DNA of 13,305 bases from JAEHDI01 sp035455185 (GTDB lineage Bacteria; Acidobacteriota; Terriglobia; Bryobacterales; Bryobacteraceae): positions 1-13,305 of the forward strand of contig DATIFQ010000115.1 of the NCBI GenBank assembly GCA_035455185.1, read 5' to 3'. Of the stretch, positions 6,666-13,305 are shown piece by piece. Every line of letters starts with the position of its first letter. Position 1 is the stretch's first letter. The position numbers and the translations under genes are program-made. Under the pieces are notes generated by a model. That model ran no database searches, was not told the origin of the DNA, and worked only from the letters and a program-made list of their open reading frames with translations.

Positions 6666-6694
6666 ATAATGCACTCGATCCAAATCCAAGTCAA
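6666..6694 (-). promoter_or_regulatory. Sigma-70-type promoter reading into the non-coding RNA candidate
   Basis: On the minus strand TTGACT (6694-6689, five of six) and CATTAT (6671-6666, four of six) are 17 bp apart. The start falls near 6659-6660, exactly at the inverted-repeat arm. Nothing protein-coding of useful length lies directly downstream: the ATG at 6661 opens only a 14-codon frame. Confidence 0.55.
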
Positions 6695-6811
6695 ACGAAA
6701 TCGTCATCGGATCTTAGCTTTTCCAGAGATTTTATTGCCTTTATAATCAACACGATAATGACACTTCCGGTCGGATTTGTTGTGAATAAAACAGGATGGC
6801 GGTCAAGTGTT
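6695..6811. other. AT-rich spacer with a hairpin at the end of the YCF48-like gene
   Basis: Composition is visibly more AT-rich than anything else in the window. It holds AATAAAACA (6785-6793) inverted as TGTTTTATT (6808-6816), a 9-bp perfect stem with a 14-nt loop; the right arm contains the YCF48 gene's TAA stop. It also holds TATAAT at 6742-6747, with a weak TTTCCA 16 bp upstream on the + strand, which would read antisense into the YCF48 gene. No gene is seen in it. Confidence 0.5.
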
Positions 6812-7930
6812 TTATTGAGCGTTGCCCGTTGTGAGCCGCAGAATCATTCCGGTATCCGTAGCAACCCAGATGTGGCTTTCGTCTAACGCCGAGAGTACAG
6901 CACGGCTCGCCACTGCACGATAGTCCACGTCCATGTCCTGCCACTGGTTGAGGTCGCTGCTGCGAAGGATCTTGAGCTTGCCCGGTATGGGGGCGTGATG
7001 GAGTTTCCCGCTCGGTTCAAATCCAGCGAGATAGGCTTCGCCATCGGGCGTGATCGCAATGTCCGTCACGGCTCGATTCTTCTCACGAAACACGCGCTCG
7101 CTTTTCCCGCTGTGCCAGTCGAGACGGAAGACTTCGGAAGGCCACTCGAAGAAATGGAAGAACTCGATCAACCCGAGGCCCGTGCCCTGAGGGGCAAGGA
7201 CAACCCGCGTAATGCGGCCGAAGAGCGACATGGTGGAGGAGGTCCACCGCTTGCCGCCGTCCCGAGTTTCGAGGAGGATGTTCATCGCCGGCCATTCGCG
7301 CCGTATTTCCGCCAGCTCCGGATCCATCCAGTCTGGAAACGGGGAGCCCCGCCGGCGCGGCGGCACGCTCGCTCCGGTAATGATGCCCGTACTCCCGTTT
7401 ACGAACGTGATCGAGCTGAAGAACGTGTAGTCCCGCGTGCTCTTGACTTCCTCGGCGGCGGCGACCCGACTCCAGTTCTGGCCGCCGTCCTTTGTCTCCC
7501 AGACTCCCTTGTCGGCTCCGACGGCCCAGCCGCTCCGCTCGTCGAGAAAAAGAACGCGGTAGACGTCCTTTGGACTCTTCCGCAATTTCGTCCAACTCCG
7601 GCCCGCCTCCACTGTCTTCCAGATTCCGTCCGGCGTAACCAACCACCCCACGGACTCATTCAGAAAGAACAGGGAGATCCCGATCTCCTTAAACGAAGTG
7701 TAGGTCCAGGTGCGCCCGCCGTCGCTGGTGACCAGCATCGCAGGCTTGGTCTTGCCTTTCTTCGTGGTCAGTATCCCAACGGCAACACCGCGGCCGGGGG
7801 AGGAGAACTTGAGATCGTTGATCGCCAGAGTGGTGTCTTTGGCGTCGTGAAAGAACTGAAGCTCCCAGCGATCAGCCGCGCAAAGACAGGACGCACCGCA
7901 GAGGATGGCGAGCGCAAGAGATCTCCTCAT
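6812..7930 (-). CDS. Exported YCF48/BNR-repeat beta-propeller protein
   Basis: 372 residues. The N-terminal MRRS plus hydrophobic stretch to about residue 19 (LALAILCGASCLCA) is a signal peptide; cleavage before ADRW is likely, and a lipoprotein site is not clear. The mature part carries Asp-box/YCF48-like motifs of S/TxDGGxxW type: TSDGGRTW (about 68-75), a degenerate VEAGRSW (about 107-113), TKDGGQNW (about 146-153) and TRDGGKRW (about 222-229), with GWxV strands between (VGWLV, SGWAV). Such repeats build propellers related to photosystem II assembly factor Ycf48 and to sialidases. No photosynthesis role is implied here, and sialidase catalytic residues are not evident. The start codon overlaps the GAF gene's stop (ATGA), so translation is likely coupled. 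Function unknown. Confidence 0.8.
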   Translation of the reverse strand: MRRSLALAILCGASCLCAADRWELQFFHDAKDTTLAINDLKFSSPGRGVAVGILTTKKGKTKPAMLVTSDGGRTWTYTSFKEIGISLFFLNESVGWLVTPDGIWKTVEAGRSWTKLRKSPKDVYRVLFLDERSGWAVGADKGVWETKDGGQNWSRVAAAEEVKSTRDYTFFSSITFVNGSTGIITGASVPPRRRGSPFPDWMDPELAEIRREWPAMNILLETRDGGKRWTSSTMSLFGRITRVVLAPQGTGLGLIEFFHFFEWPSEVFRLDWHSGKSERVFREKNRAVTDIAITPDGEAYLAGFEPSGKLHHAPIPGKLKILRSSDLNQWQDMDVDYRAVASRAVLSALDESHIWVATDTGMILRLTTGNAQ

Positions 7931-8535
7931 GCGGCGCCCGTCGGCCGGGGAAGGACGGGCCCCGAGGAGAGGACCAGTTCGACGTGGTTGGCGGCCTCGA
8001 TCGCGGTCGGCTCCATGCGCGCGAGCACCAGCAGGCAGCCGACCTGCTCGCCGACAGTGGTCAGGAGTTCCATTTCACCGCCCGTGTGCGGGTGCGGCAG
8101 CCGGTGCTGCACGTTGATGACGCCGACGACGCGGTTGCGGGCGATGACGGGAGCGGATAAAAAGGCCTCGTAGCTATCCTCGGGCAAGTCGCCGAACGCT
8201 TTGAAGCGCGGGTCTTTGTAGGCTTCGCGGGAGATGGCGAGCAGCCTTCGTTCGCGGGCCACCCATCCAGTCAAACCTTCCGAGGTCTTCAGGCGCACCT
8301 TGCCGATACTCGAGGGATGCGGCGTGTTTGAAGCGCAGAGGACCAAGTCGTCGTTATCAAGCAGGTAGACAAGGCAGGAGTCGCACTCGGTGAATTCGAC
8401 AACGAGACCCACGATGCCCTGCAGGACCTCCTGGAGGCTCATCTCGCGCACCATCATCCGGCTGATCTTCTGAAACAGCCGCAACTGCTGGTCGATGCGC
8501 TCAAGGCGCAACTCCAAGTCCCGGACCTTCGGCAC
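7927..8535 (-). CDS. GAF-domain protein
   Basis: 202 residues. About 1-30 form a charged helix, possibly coiled coil (RDLELRLERIDQQLRLFQKISRMM). A GAF domain (about 35-175) follows, with CLVYLLDNDDLVLCASN, EGLTGWVARERRLLAI, DPRF, and SAPVIARNRVVGVINVQHR, typical of the GAF fold that binds small ligands in sensors and phosphotransferase regulators. The tail (ARMEPTAIEAANHVE...) is short and carries no recognised output domain: no kinase, ANTAR or HTH. The start is a GTG at 8535. GGGGA is adjacent (too close for a normal SD), and GATAAT lies 6 nt upstream. It is coupled to the downstream YCF48-like gene by a 4-bp overlap. The ligand is unknown. Confidence 0.82.
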   Translation of the reverse strand: MPKVRDLELRLERIDQQLRLFQKISRMMVREMSLQEVLQGIVGLVVEFTECDSCLVYLLDNDDLVLCASNTPHPSSIGKVRLKTSEGLTGWVARERRLLAISREAYKDPRFKAFGDLPEDSYEAFLSAPVIARNRVVGVINVQHRLPHPHTGGEMELLTTVGEQVGCLLVLARMEPTAIEAANHVELVLSSGPVLPRPTGAA

Positions 8536-8541
8536 TCCCCT

Positions 8542-8547
8542 ATTATC
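8542..8547 (-). promoter_or_regulatory. Possible -10 box (GATAAT) upstream of the GAF gene
   Basis: On the minus strand GATAAT ends 6 nt before the GTG start at 8535, with no acceptable -35. It lies in the 56-bp gap after the aldo/keto reductase gene. It would give a leaderless or nearly leaderless transcript for the GAF-YCF48 pair. Confidence 0.3.
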
Positions 8548-8591
8548 CCAAACGCTCAGGTGTCTGAATCGGGCGCTGTGGACAGCCTGGA

Positions 8592-9551
8592 TTATGCGTC
8601 GACGTGGCCGGAGAAGTAACGGTCGAGTGCGACTTTGTTGCGATCGGCGAGCTCGCCCGCAAGTTTCTGCATCTCCGATTTTGGCATCGGCGTAAATGTC
8701 CGGGCGGTCTGGATGTTCTCATCGAGGAACTCGAGCTTGGGCATGCCGACTACGGCGGCGGTGACCGGCAAAGAGAGCACGTACCGGAGCAACTGTTGGG
8801 CTGGCGCCTGGCCCACGATCTTCTCCTGAGCGAAGATTTTCATGCCGATTACACCCATCTTCTTCCTGTTGGCGACAGGCAGTGCAACCGACTCGAAGCT
8901 GGCGGGCCCTCCGAGCGGATTGGGGGACATCCCACGCGCCCCGTTTGCCATGCCGATGAGAGCGGCGTTGAGCGCCATCTGCGTGACGTTGAAGTCGTGC
9001 CGTTCGAGCGCGGTCTTCAGCGCGACCGGATCGCTGTGGCAGGTGATGCCGATGAAGCGCGCCATTTTCTGGTCGCGGATCTTGTAAAGGGTTTTGAGAA
9101 CGCCGTCAGGAGCTTCGATGGCGGCGAGGTCCTCCATGTCGTTCAGGCTGTGGATGTGGAGCAGATCCACATGATCGACCTGGAGCCGTTTCAGGCTGCC
9201 CTCGAAGGTCCGCATGGCGTCGTCGCCCTTGCGGTCCTGGACTTTCGTCGCGAGGAAGATTCCCTGGCGGCGGGTCTTCATCACCTTGCCCACCCGCTGT
9301 TCGCTGACGCCGCGGCCATAGCCGTACGCGGTGTCGACGTAGGTGATTCCCAGATCCAGCGCGCGGTTCAACGCTTCGACGGAAGCATCCTCGTCCTTGT
9401 ACATCAGGAAGCGGCTGCCACAGCCGAAGGCGAGGATTGAGACTTTCTGCCCCGTCTTGCCCAGAACTCGCGTGGGAAGTGCATTGCCCTCGGCGCCAAC
9501 GGCCGTTGTCGCCGCCAATGCACCCAGAAACTCACGTCTTGAAACGTTCAT
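8592..9551 (-). CDS. Aldo/keto reductase with Tat signal peptide
   Basis: 319 residues, normal for the NAD(P)H-dependent aldo/keto reductase (TIM-barrel) superfamily. The N-terminus has SRREFLG and a short hydrophobic run to Ala (about 1-24), a twin-arginine export signal. Tetrad candidates are all present: Asp73 and Tyr78 in VDTAYGYGRG, Lys103 in FLATKVQ, and His134 in DLLHIHSLND. The barrel continues with RFIGITCH and GVIGMKIF, and ends with VVGMPKLEFLDENI, typical of the nucleotide-binding end. Export through Tat implies folding with cofactor before translocation. The substrate cannot be read from sequence. AAGGAG (9563-9558) sits 6 nt before the ATG. The 107-bp gap upstream shows no strong promoter to me. 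Confidence 0.9.
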   Translation of the reverse strand: MNVSRREFLGALAATTAVGAEGNALPTRVLGKTGQKVSILAFGCGSRFLMYKDEDASVEALNRALDLGITYVDTAYGYGRGVSEQRVGKVMKTRRQGIFLATKVQDRKGDDAMRTFEGSLKRLQVDHVDLLHIHSLNDMEDLAAIEAPDGVLKTLYKIRDQKMARFIGITCHSDPVALKTALERHDFNVTQMALNAALIGMANGARGMSPNPLGGPASFESVALPVANRKKMGVIGMKIFAQEKIVGQAPAQQLLRYVLSLPVTAAVVGMPKLEFLDENIQTARTFTPMPKSEMQKLAGELADRNKVALDRYFSGHVDA

Positions 9552-9658
9552 TATCCGCTCCTTACACCCAGAGGGTCCCGATTTTTATGACAGGTCCCAC
9601 CTCATCGGTGTTCACCAGCGTATCCTACTACGCGGCGCGCCTTCAACTGCTCGCAGGC

Positions 9659-10828
9659 TCATGCCCCGGAGGGGTCGAACAGCTCGATCTGATTTTCGTC
9701 GTCCGCCGCACTACCGGCTGGACGCTCCTCGCGCTCGCCGAAGCCTTCCTCAAGCATGGTCCGGACCTCGGCCGCACTGAGAACCGGCCGGACGATCGTT
9801 GCCTCATCCTCCGGGAGGAACAGCAGGATCTCGGAAAGCCGCACGGAATCACCGGCCACGAGATCGGGCGAGTGGGTGGTCATCAGCAGTTGCCGGTCCG
9901 AGCGGCGCCCGAGACGGGCGAGCATGCCCGATATCAGGCGGACCGCCTGAGGGTGGAGGGAGATTTCCGGCTCCTCCGCCAGTAGCGGCCCGCCACCTTC
10001 GAGCGCTGTCCACAAGAGGCCGATCAACCGAAGCGCGCCATCGGGGAGCTGCTGTTCGGTCTGGACTGCCCCGCGCGAGCGCCAGTGCTCATGCCTGGCC
10101 CGCAGATGGGGCCGGCCGCGGGCGTCGCGGCGAACGTCGAGCTGCTCAATCCGCGGCACGGCGTCGTGGAGCGTTTCGAGGATGAACCTCAGCCTTGCGC
10201 GGCATGTTTTTTCGGGCATCGCGGCCATACGATCGAGGAGGTCGCCACCAAACGCGTCCTGCTCGCGGACAGCCGGCCGTTCCGGTTCCCGGACAAGCTG
10301 CGGGGCGAGGTGCCAGTAGCGGATCGACCGGAAGAAGGCGGCTAGCTCGCGGAGATCGTCCCGGCTGGATTCCTGCTCTAGCAGGGTTCGTTCCAGGCAC
10401 TCGGGCGCGGCGGAGTCGCGCTCATCGGGCCGGACGAGCACCTCGCGACCGCTGCTCAGAAAACGCTCCCGCTTGATGACTGGCCGCGGCTGGCTCTCCT
10501 GATTGAAATGAAGCTCGTATTCCCAGCCGGCCGGGTCGCCTCCGGCTCCCGCGTGGACGAGAATGCCAATGTCGGAGTCCTGGCGGGCGGCGAGGCAGCG
10601 CAGTTTGCGCAGTCCGCCACGCTTCCGCACGGCTTCCTGGAATCCCACGCCGGGTGTCACGAGGTCGTGGAGAAAGCGGAAGAGGTCGAGGAAATTTGTC
10701 TTTCCGGAAGCGCTGGGCCCGGCAAGGTAAGTGCGCCGCTCAAGGGTGGCTTCAACTCGCAGAAAGTTCCGCCAGTTCTTGAGCTGGATGTGGGTGAAGC
10801 GCCGGCTCTCGTCGCCCGATCCTCGCAT
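9659..10828 (-). CDS. Stand-alone AAA ATPase (RecF/SMC-like AAA_21 family)
   Basis: 389 residues of the ABC/SMC-class ATPase fold. Start: IQLKNWRNFLRVE, the RecF-like N-terminal strand. Walker A is GPSASGKTN (about 38-45). The central part is a variable insert. The signature-like QLPDGALRLIGLL (about 260-272) precedes Walker B LLAEEPEISLHP (about 282-293, Glu catalytic), and the H-loop is MTTHSPDLV (about 317-324). No TOPRIM nuclease domain follows, so it is not a full OLD protein, and no DUF4276-type partner or restriction gene is adjacent. It might act on DNA or in defence, but the sequence does not decide. A 13-bp hairpin-like CGCGCT/AGCGCG lies just before the ATG (10830-10842); AAAGGA is 14 nt upstream, far for an SD. 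It lies 78 bp after yjbQ. Confidence 0.82.
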   Translation of the reverse strand: MRGSGDESRRFTHIQLKNWRNFLRVEATLERRTYLAGPSASGKTNFLDLFRFLHDLVTPGVGFQEAVRKRGGLRKLRCLAARQDSDIGILVHAGAGGDPAGWEYELHFNQESQPRPVIKRERFLSSGREVLVRPDERDSAAPECLERTLLEQESSRDDLRELAAFFRSIRYWHLAPQLVREPERPAVREQDAFGGDLLDRMAAMPEKTCRARLRFILETLHDAVPRIEQLDVRRDARGRPHLRARHEHWRSRGAVQTEQQLPDGALRLIGLLWTALEGGGPLLAEEPEISLHPQAVRLISGMLARLGRRSDRQLLMTTHSPDLVAGDSVRLSEILLFLPEDEATIVRPVLSAAEVRTMLEEGFGEREERPAGSAADDENQIELFDPSGA

Positions 10829-10906
10829 GCGCGCTCAGCGCGTCCTTTCGGGAGTACCCAGTGTGACACCGCGGCACGGAGGACGCAAGAGCCGCGAAGG
10901 CCCGCC

Positions 10907-11326
10907 CTACTCACCGATGAGATGGAGAACGACCTGGCGGCGGTGCGGGATGGAGCGGTGCTCGAACACGTAGATTCCCTGCCAGGCGCCGAGCGCGGGG
11001 CGTCCACCGGTGACGGGAATGGAAAGCTGGGCGCCGGTGAGCGCGGCGCGGATGTGCGCGGGCATGTCGTCCGATCCTTCGATGGTGTGACGGTACAGGC
11101 TGTCGTCTTCGGGTACCAGGCGGGTGAAGAAGGAGTTGAGGTCCTGGATCACGTCGGGGTCGGCGTTCTCCTGGATCACCAGAGACGCGGAAGTGTGCCG
11201 GACAAAAACAGTCAGCAGGCCTTCCGAGATGCCACGCTCGGACACCCATCGCTCCACCGCTCTGGTGATCTCGTAGAGCCCCTTGCCGGCTGTGGATACT
11301 GCCAGAGTGTGAAGGAATTGCCTCAT
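10907..11326 (-). CDS. yjbQ: YjbQ/UPF0047 family protein (secondary thiamine-phosphate synthase-like)
   Basis: 139 residues, full length for the UPF0047 family. Conserved motifs seen: VFVRHTSASLVIQENADPDV, the EDDSLYRHTIEGSDDMPAHIRAAL block, and QGIYVFEHR near the C-terminus. E. coli YjbQ has weak thiamine-phosphate synthase activity, and its physiological role is unsettled. The His and Asp residues in these blocks are those expected of the family. The start ATG overlaps the glmS stop (TCAT on +, ATGA on the coding strand), so it is translated with glmS and needs no separate SD. Confidence 0.92.
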   Translation of the reverse strand: MRQFLHTLAVSTAGKGLYEITRAVERWVSERGISEGLLTVFVRHTSASLVIQENADPDVIQDLNSFFTRLVPEDDSLYRHTIEGSDDMPAHIRAALTGAQLSIPVTGGRPALGAWQGIYVFEHRSIPHRRQVVLHLIGE

Positions 11327-13176
11327 TCGACAGTGACGCTCTTGGCGAGATTGCGCGGCTGGTCAACGTCACAGCCGCGACGCACGGCGATGTGGTAGGC
11401 GAGAAGCTGGAGCGGCACGACCTCCACCATCGGCAGGAAGAGGTCAATCGAAGGCGGGACGGCGATGACGTCGCGTAAGATCCGCCGAACCTCCTCGTCG
11501 CCTTCGATGGCCACGGCGATGACGCGTCCGTCGCGGGCCTTGACCTCTTGAATAGTGGACAAGGTCTTCTGATAGAGGGCGCGGCTTTCGTCGCTCGAGT
11601 CGTCCCTCGCCGCCAGCACGACGACCGGGACATCCTGGTCGATCAGCGCGTTGGGACCGTGTTTCATCTCGCCGGCCGGGTAGCCTTCGGCGTGAATATA
11701 GGAAAGCTCTTTTAGCTTGAGCGCACCCTCGAGAGCGATCGGAAACTGGATGCCGCGGCCGAGAAACAGGAAGTCCCTGGCGAGGTAGAGTCCTCGGGCT
11801 AAATCCTCATAGAACGTCTCGCTGGAGAAAACCGCCTCGAGTTTGCCGGGAATTCGCAGCAGTTCGGCGGCGAGATCGCGCGACCCCGCGGAGTCGAGCA
11901 CCTGCCGGACCTGGCCAAGGTGCATAGCCAGAAGCGCGAGGGCCGCGAGCTGCGCGGTAAAAGTTTTCGTCGATGCGACGCCGATTTCGGGTCCGGCGTG
12001 CGTGAAGAGCGTGCCGTCGGCTTCGCGCGTCACCATCGAGCGAGGTGTGTTGCAGACGGCGACGATCTTCGATCCTTTCTGCTTGGCTTCGCGAAGCGCT
12101 GCGATCGTGTCGGCGGTTTCGCCGGACTGCGAGATGATCACCGTGAGAACTTCGGGGCCGAGAACCGGGTCGCGATATCGGAACTCGCTGCCATAGTCCA
12201 CCTCGACGGGAAGGCGCGCCAGCCTTTCGATCATGAATTTGCCGACCAAAGCGGCGTGCCAGCTTGTGCCGCAAGCGACCATCCTGACTTGACGAAATTC
12301 CCGAAGTTCCGCCGGCTGGATGCCGAGTTCGTCGAGAATGACCTTGCCGGAGTCCGGCTCGACACGGCCCGCCAGCGTGTCGCGGACCGCGCGCGGCTGT
12401 TCGAATATCTCCTTCAGCGTGAAGTCCCGGTAGCCGCCCCTCTCGGCCATAATCGGATCCCACAAGACGTGTGTAACCTGGTGCTTCACCGGACGGCCGT
12501 CGAAGTCAGTCAGGCGGACACCCTCAGGCGTCAGCACGGCGATCTCGCCATCGTCCAGGAAAAACATGTCCCGAGTCTGGCTCAGGATTGCGGGCACGTC
12601 CGAGGCGGCGAAATACTCACCAGCGCCAAGTCCGATGACTACGGGAGGCCCGGAGCGCACGGCGACGATGCGGTCCGGATCCGAGCGCGAGACGATAGCC
12701 AGCGCAAACAGGCCGGACAGCCGACGCACTGATTGCCGCACGGCCTCCTCGAGACTACCGTCGAAGTGCTCTTCGATGAGGTGCGCGATGACCTCCGTGT
12801 CGGTGTCGGTCTGGAAAACGTGACCGCCGGCGAGGAGTTCCTGCTTCAGGGAGAGAAAGTTTTCGACGATGCCGTTGTGCACCACGGCGACATCGCCGTG
12901 ACAGTCGCGGTGCGGGTGGGCGTTTTCCGCGGTCGGACGGCCGTGCGTGGCCCAGCGTGTGTGGCCGATCCCATACACTCCGTCGACGGGGGCCATTCGA
13001 ATGGCCTCCTCGAGATTTCGGAGTTTGCCGGAAGCGCGGCGCACCTCCAACCGGCGGTCGTCGTCGAGCACGGCGATGCCCGCCGAGTCGTAACCGCGGT
13101 ATTCCAGGCGGCGCAGGCCATCCAGAATGATCGGGACCGCCCTGCGATGGCCAATGTAGCCAACGATTCCGGACAT
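11323..13176 (-). CDS. glmS: Glutamine--fructose-6-phosphate aminotransferase (isomerizing), with Ser in place of the catalytic N-terminal Cys
   Basis: Makes glucosamine-6-phosphate from fructose-6-phosphate and glutamine, the first step to UDP-GlcNAc for peptidoglycan. 617 residues, normal length. The N-terminal glutaminase domain has HTRWATHG (72-79), HNGIVENF (about 100-107) and TDTDTE. Two SIS domains follow: GTSWHAALVGKF and ISQSGETADT, then EGALKLKELSYIHAEGY and GEMKHGPNAL. The end is DVDQPRNLAKSVTVE, with Lys612. Anomaly: residue 2 is Ser (codon TCC at 13173-13171), whereas the family has Cys, exposed after Met removal, as glutaminase nucleophile. No other start restores a Cys. It is 12 bp after purS, with no clear SD and no glmS ribozyme leader. 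Either a real variant or a single-base error. Confidence 0.97.
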   Translation of the reverse strand: MSGIVGYIGHRRAVPIILDGLRRLEYRGYDSAGIAVLDDDRRLEVRRASGKLRNLEEAIRMAPVDGVYGIGHTRWATHGRPTAENAHPHRDCHGDVAVVHNGIVENFLSLKQELLAGGHVFQTDTDTEVIAHLIEEHFDGSLEEAVRQSVRRLSGLFALAIVSRSDPDRIVAVRSGPPVVIGLGAGEYFAASDVPAILSQTRDMFFLDDGEIAVLTPEGVRLTDFDGRPVKHQVTHVLWDPIMAERGGYRDFTLKEIFEQPRAVRDTLAGRVEPDSGKVILDELGIQPAELREFRQVRMVACGTSWHAALVGKFMIERLARLPVEVDYGSEFRYRDPVLGPEVLTVIISQSGETADTIAALREAKQKGSKIVAVCNTPRSMVTREADGTLFTHAGPEIGVASTKTFTAQLAALALLAMHLGQVRQVLDSAGSRDLAAELLRIPGKLEAVFSSETFYEDLARGLYLARDFLFLGRGIQFPIALEGALKLKELSYIHAEGYPAGEMKHGPNALIDQDVPVVVLAARDDSSDESRALYQKTLSTIQEVKARDGRVIAVAIEGDEEVRRILRDVIAVPPSIDLFLPMVEVVPLQLLAYHIAVRRGCDVDQPRNLAKSVTVE

Positions 13177-13188
13177 CGGGCGGGCTGC

Positions 13189-13305
13189 CTAGTCGAGGAT
13201 CTCAACCCGGTATTCTTCAATGACCGGATTGGCCAGCACATCGTGAGCGATCTGCTCGATCTCCTTCCGGACCTCGTTGGGACCGGACTCGGGAGCGAGA
13301 GTGAT
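13189..13305 (-). CDS. purS: Phosphoribosylformylglycinamidine synthase subunit PurS, C-terminal end
   Basis: Only the last 38 codons are inside the window. The translation ends EIEQIAHDVLANPVIEEYRVEILD, the conserved PurS C-terminus (LANPVIEDY type). PurS is the small structural subunit that bridges PurL and PurQ and helps channel ammonia in purine synthesis. A separate PurS is found in bacteria with small PurL and is absent from those with the large fused PurL, such as Gammaproteobacteria. The stop (TAG) is 12 bp before glmS, so they are probably co-transcribed. Confidence 0.88.
   Translation of the reverse strand: MTLAPESGPNEVRKEIEQIAHDVLANPVIEEYRVEILD

Noticed and set aside
6995..8173. 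392-codon open frame on the + strand
   Set aside because: Antisense to the YCF48/BNR and GAF genes. The composition is Arg/Pro/Gly-rich without motifs, as expected from high GC at third codon positions.
8604..9440. 278-codon open frame on the + strand
   Set aside because: Lies antisense to the aldo/keto reductase, which has an SD, a Tat signal and a full catalytic tetrad.
13177..13188. glmS ribozyme or leader before glmS
   Set aside because: Only 12 bp separate purS and glmS, so there is no room for a ribozyme.
13177..13241. 131-codon - strand frame covering the glmS start region
   Set aside because: Out of frame with both glmS and purS, whose conserved termini are readable.

Overview
The window is GC-rich, densely coded DNA from a bacterial chromosome. 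The gene set fits an acidobacterium, possibly of the Solibacter/Bryobacter kind: an EF-G2-type factor, a stand-alone PurS, a HipA-like orphan kinase, secreted YCF48/BNR proteins, a Tat-exported aldo/keto reductase and a histone-H1-like Lys/Ala protein. The phylum is inferred from gene content only. There are no transposases, integrases, CRISPR arrays, tRNAs or rRNAs.

Left half (2-6072, all + strand): the C-terminal part of an elongation factor G-like protein; a promoter and an MltD-like lytic transglycosylase lipoprotein with a LysM domain and a basic tail; a promoter and an acidic-then-basic H1-like protein with a tandem 54-bp duplication; a HipA-like kinase; a class IV PLP aminotransferase; and a small protein with two related zinc ribbons. 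The kinase and aminotransferase lack a visible Shine-Dalgarno. Each has a TAGACT/TAGAAT box exactly 9 nt before its ATG, which suggests leaderless or near-leaderless transcripts.

Middle (6073-6811): about 740 bp with no credible protein gene. The minus strand carries a coherent set of signals for a structured RNA of about 610 nt: a TTGACT-17-CATTAT promoter (6694-6666), a predicted 5' end at about 6659, a perfect 10-bp arm at 6660-6651 matching an inverted arm at 6069-6060, several internal hairpins (GAAA and UUCG tetraloops only when read on the minus strand), and a terminator-like hairpin plus T-rich tail (6081-6046). This is the best candidate for something undescribed. Between its promoter and the next gene lies an AT-rich spacer.

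Right half (6812-13305, all - strand, so read right to left): the end of purS, glmS, yjbQ, a stand-alone AAA ATPase, a Tat-signal aldo/keto reductase, a GAF-domain protein, and a YCF48/BNR-repeat exported protein. glmS/yjbQ and GAF/YCF48 each overlap by 4 bp (ATGA). purS and glmS are 12 bp apart, so purS-glmS-yjbQ looks like one operon built around glutamine-dependent biosynthesis. The GlmS sequence begins Met-Ser-Gly-Ile-Val-Gly instead of Met-Cys-Gly-Ile-Val-Gly. The catalytic N-terminal cysteine is therefore read as serine although every other glutaminase motif I can see is intact.
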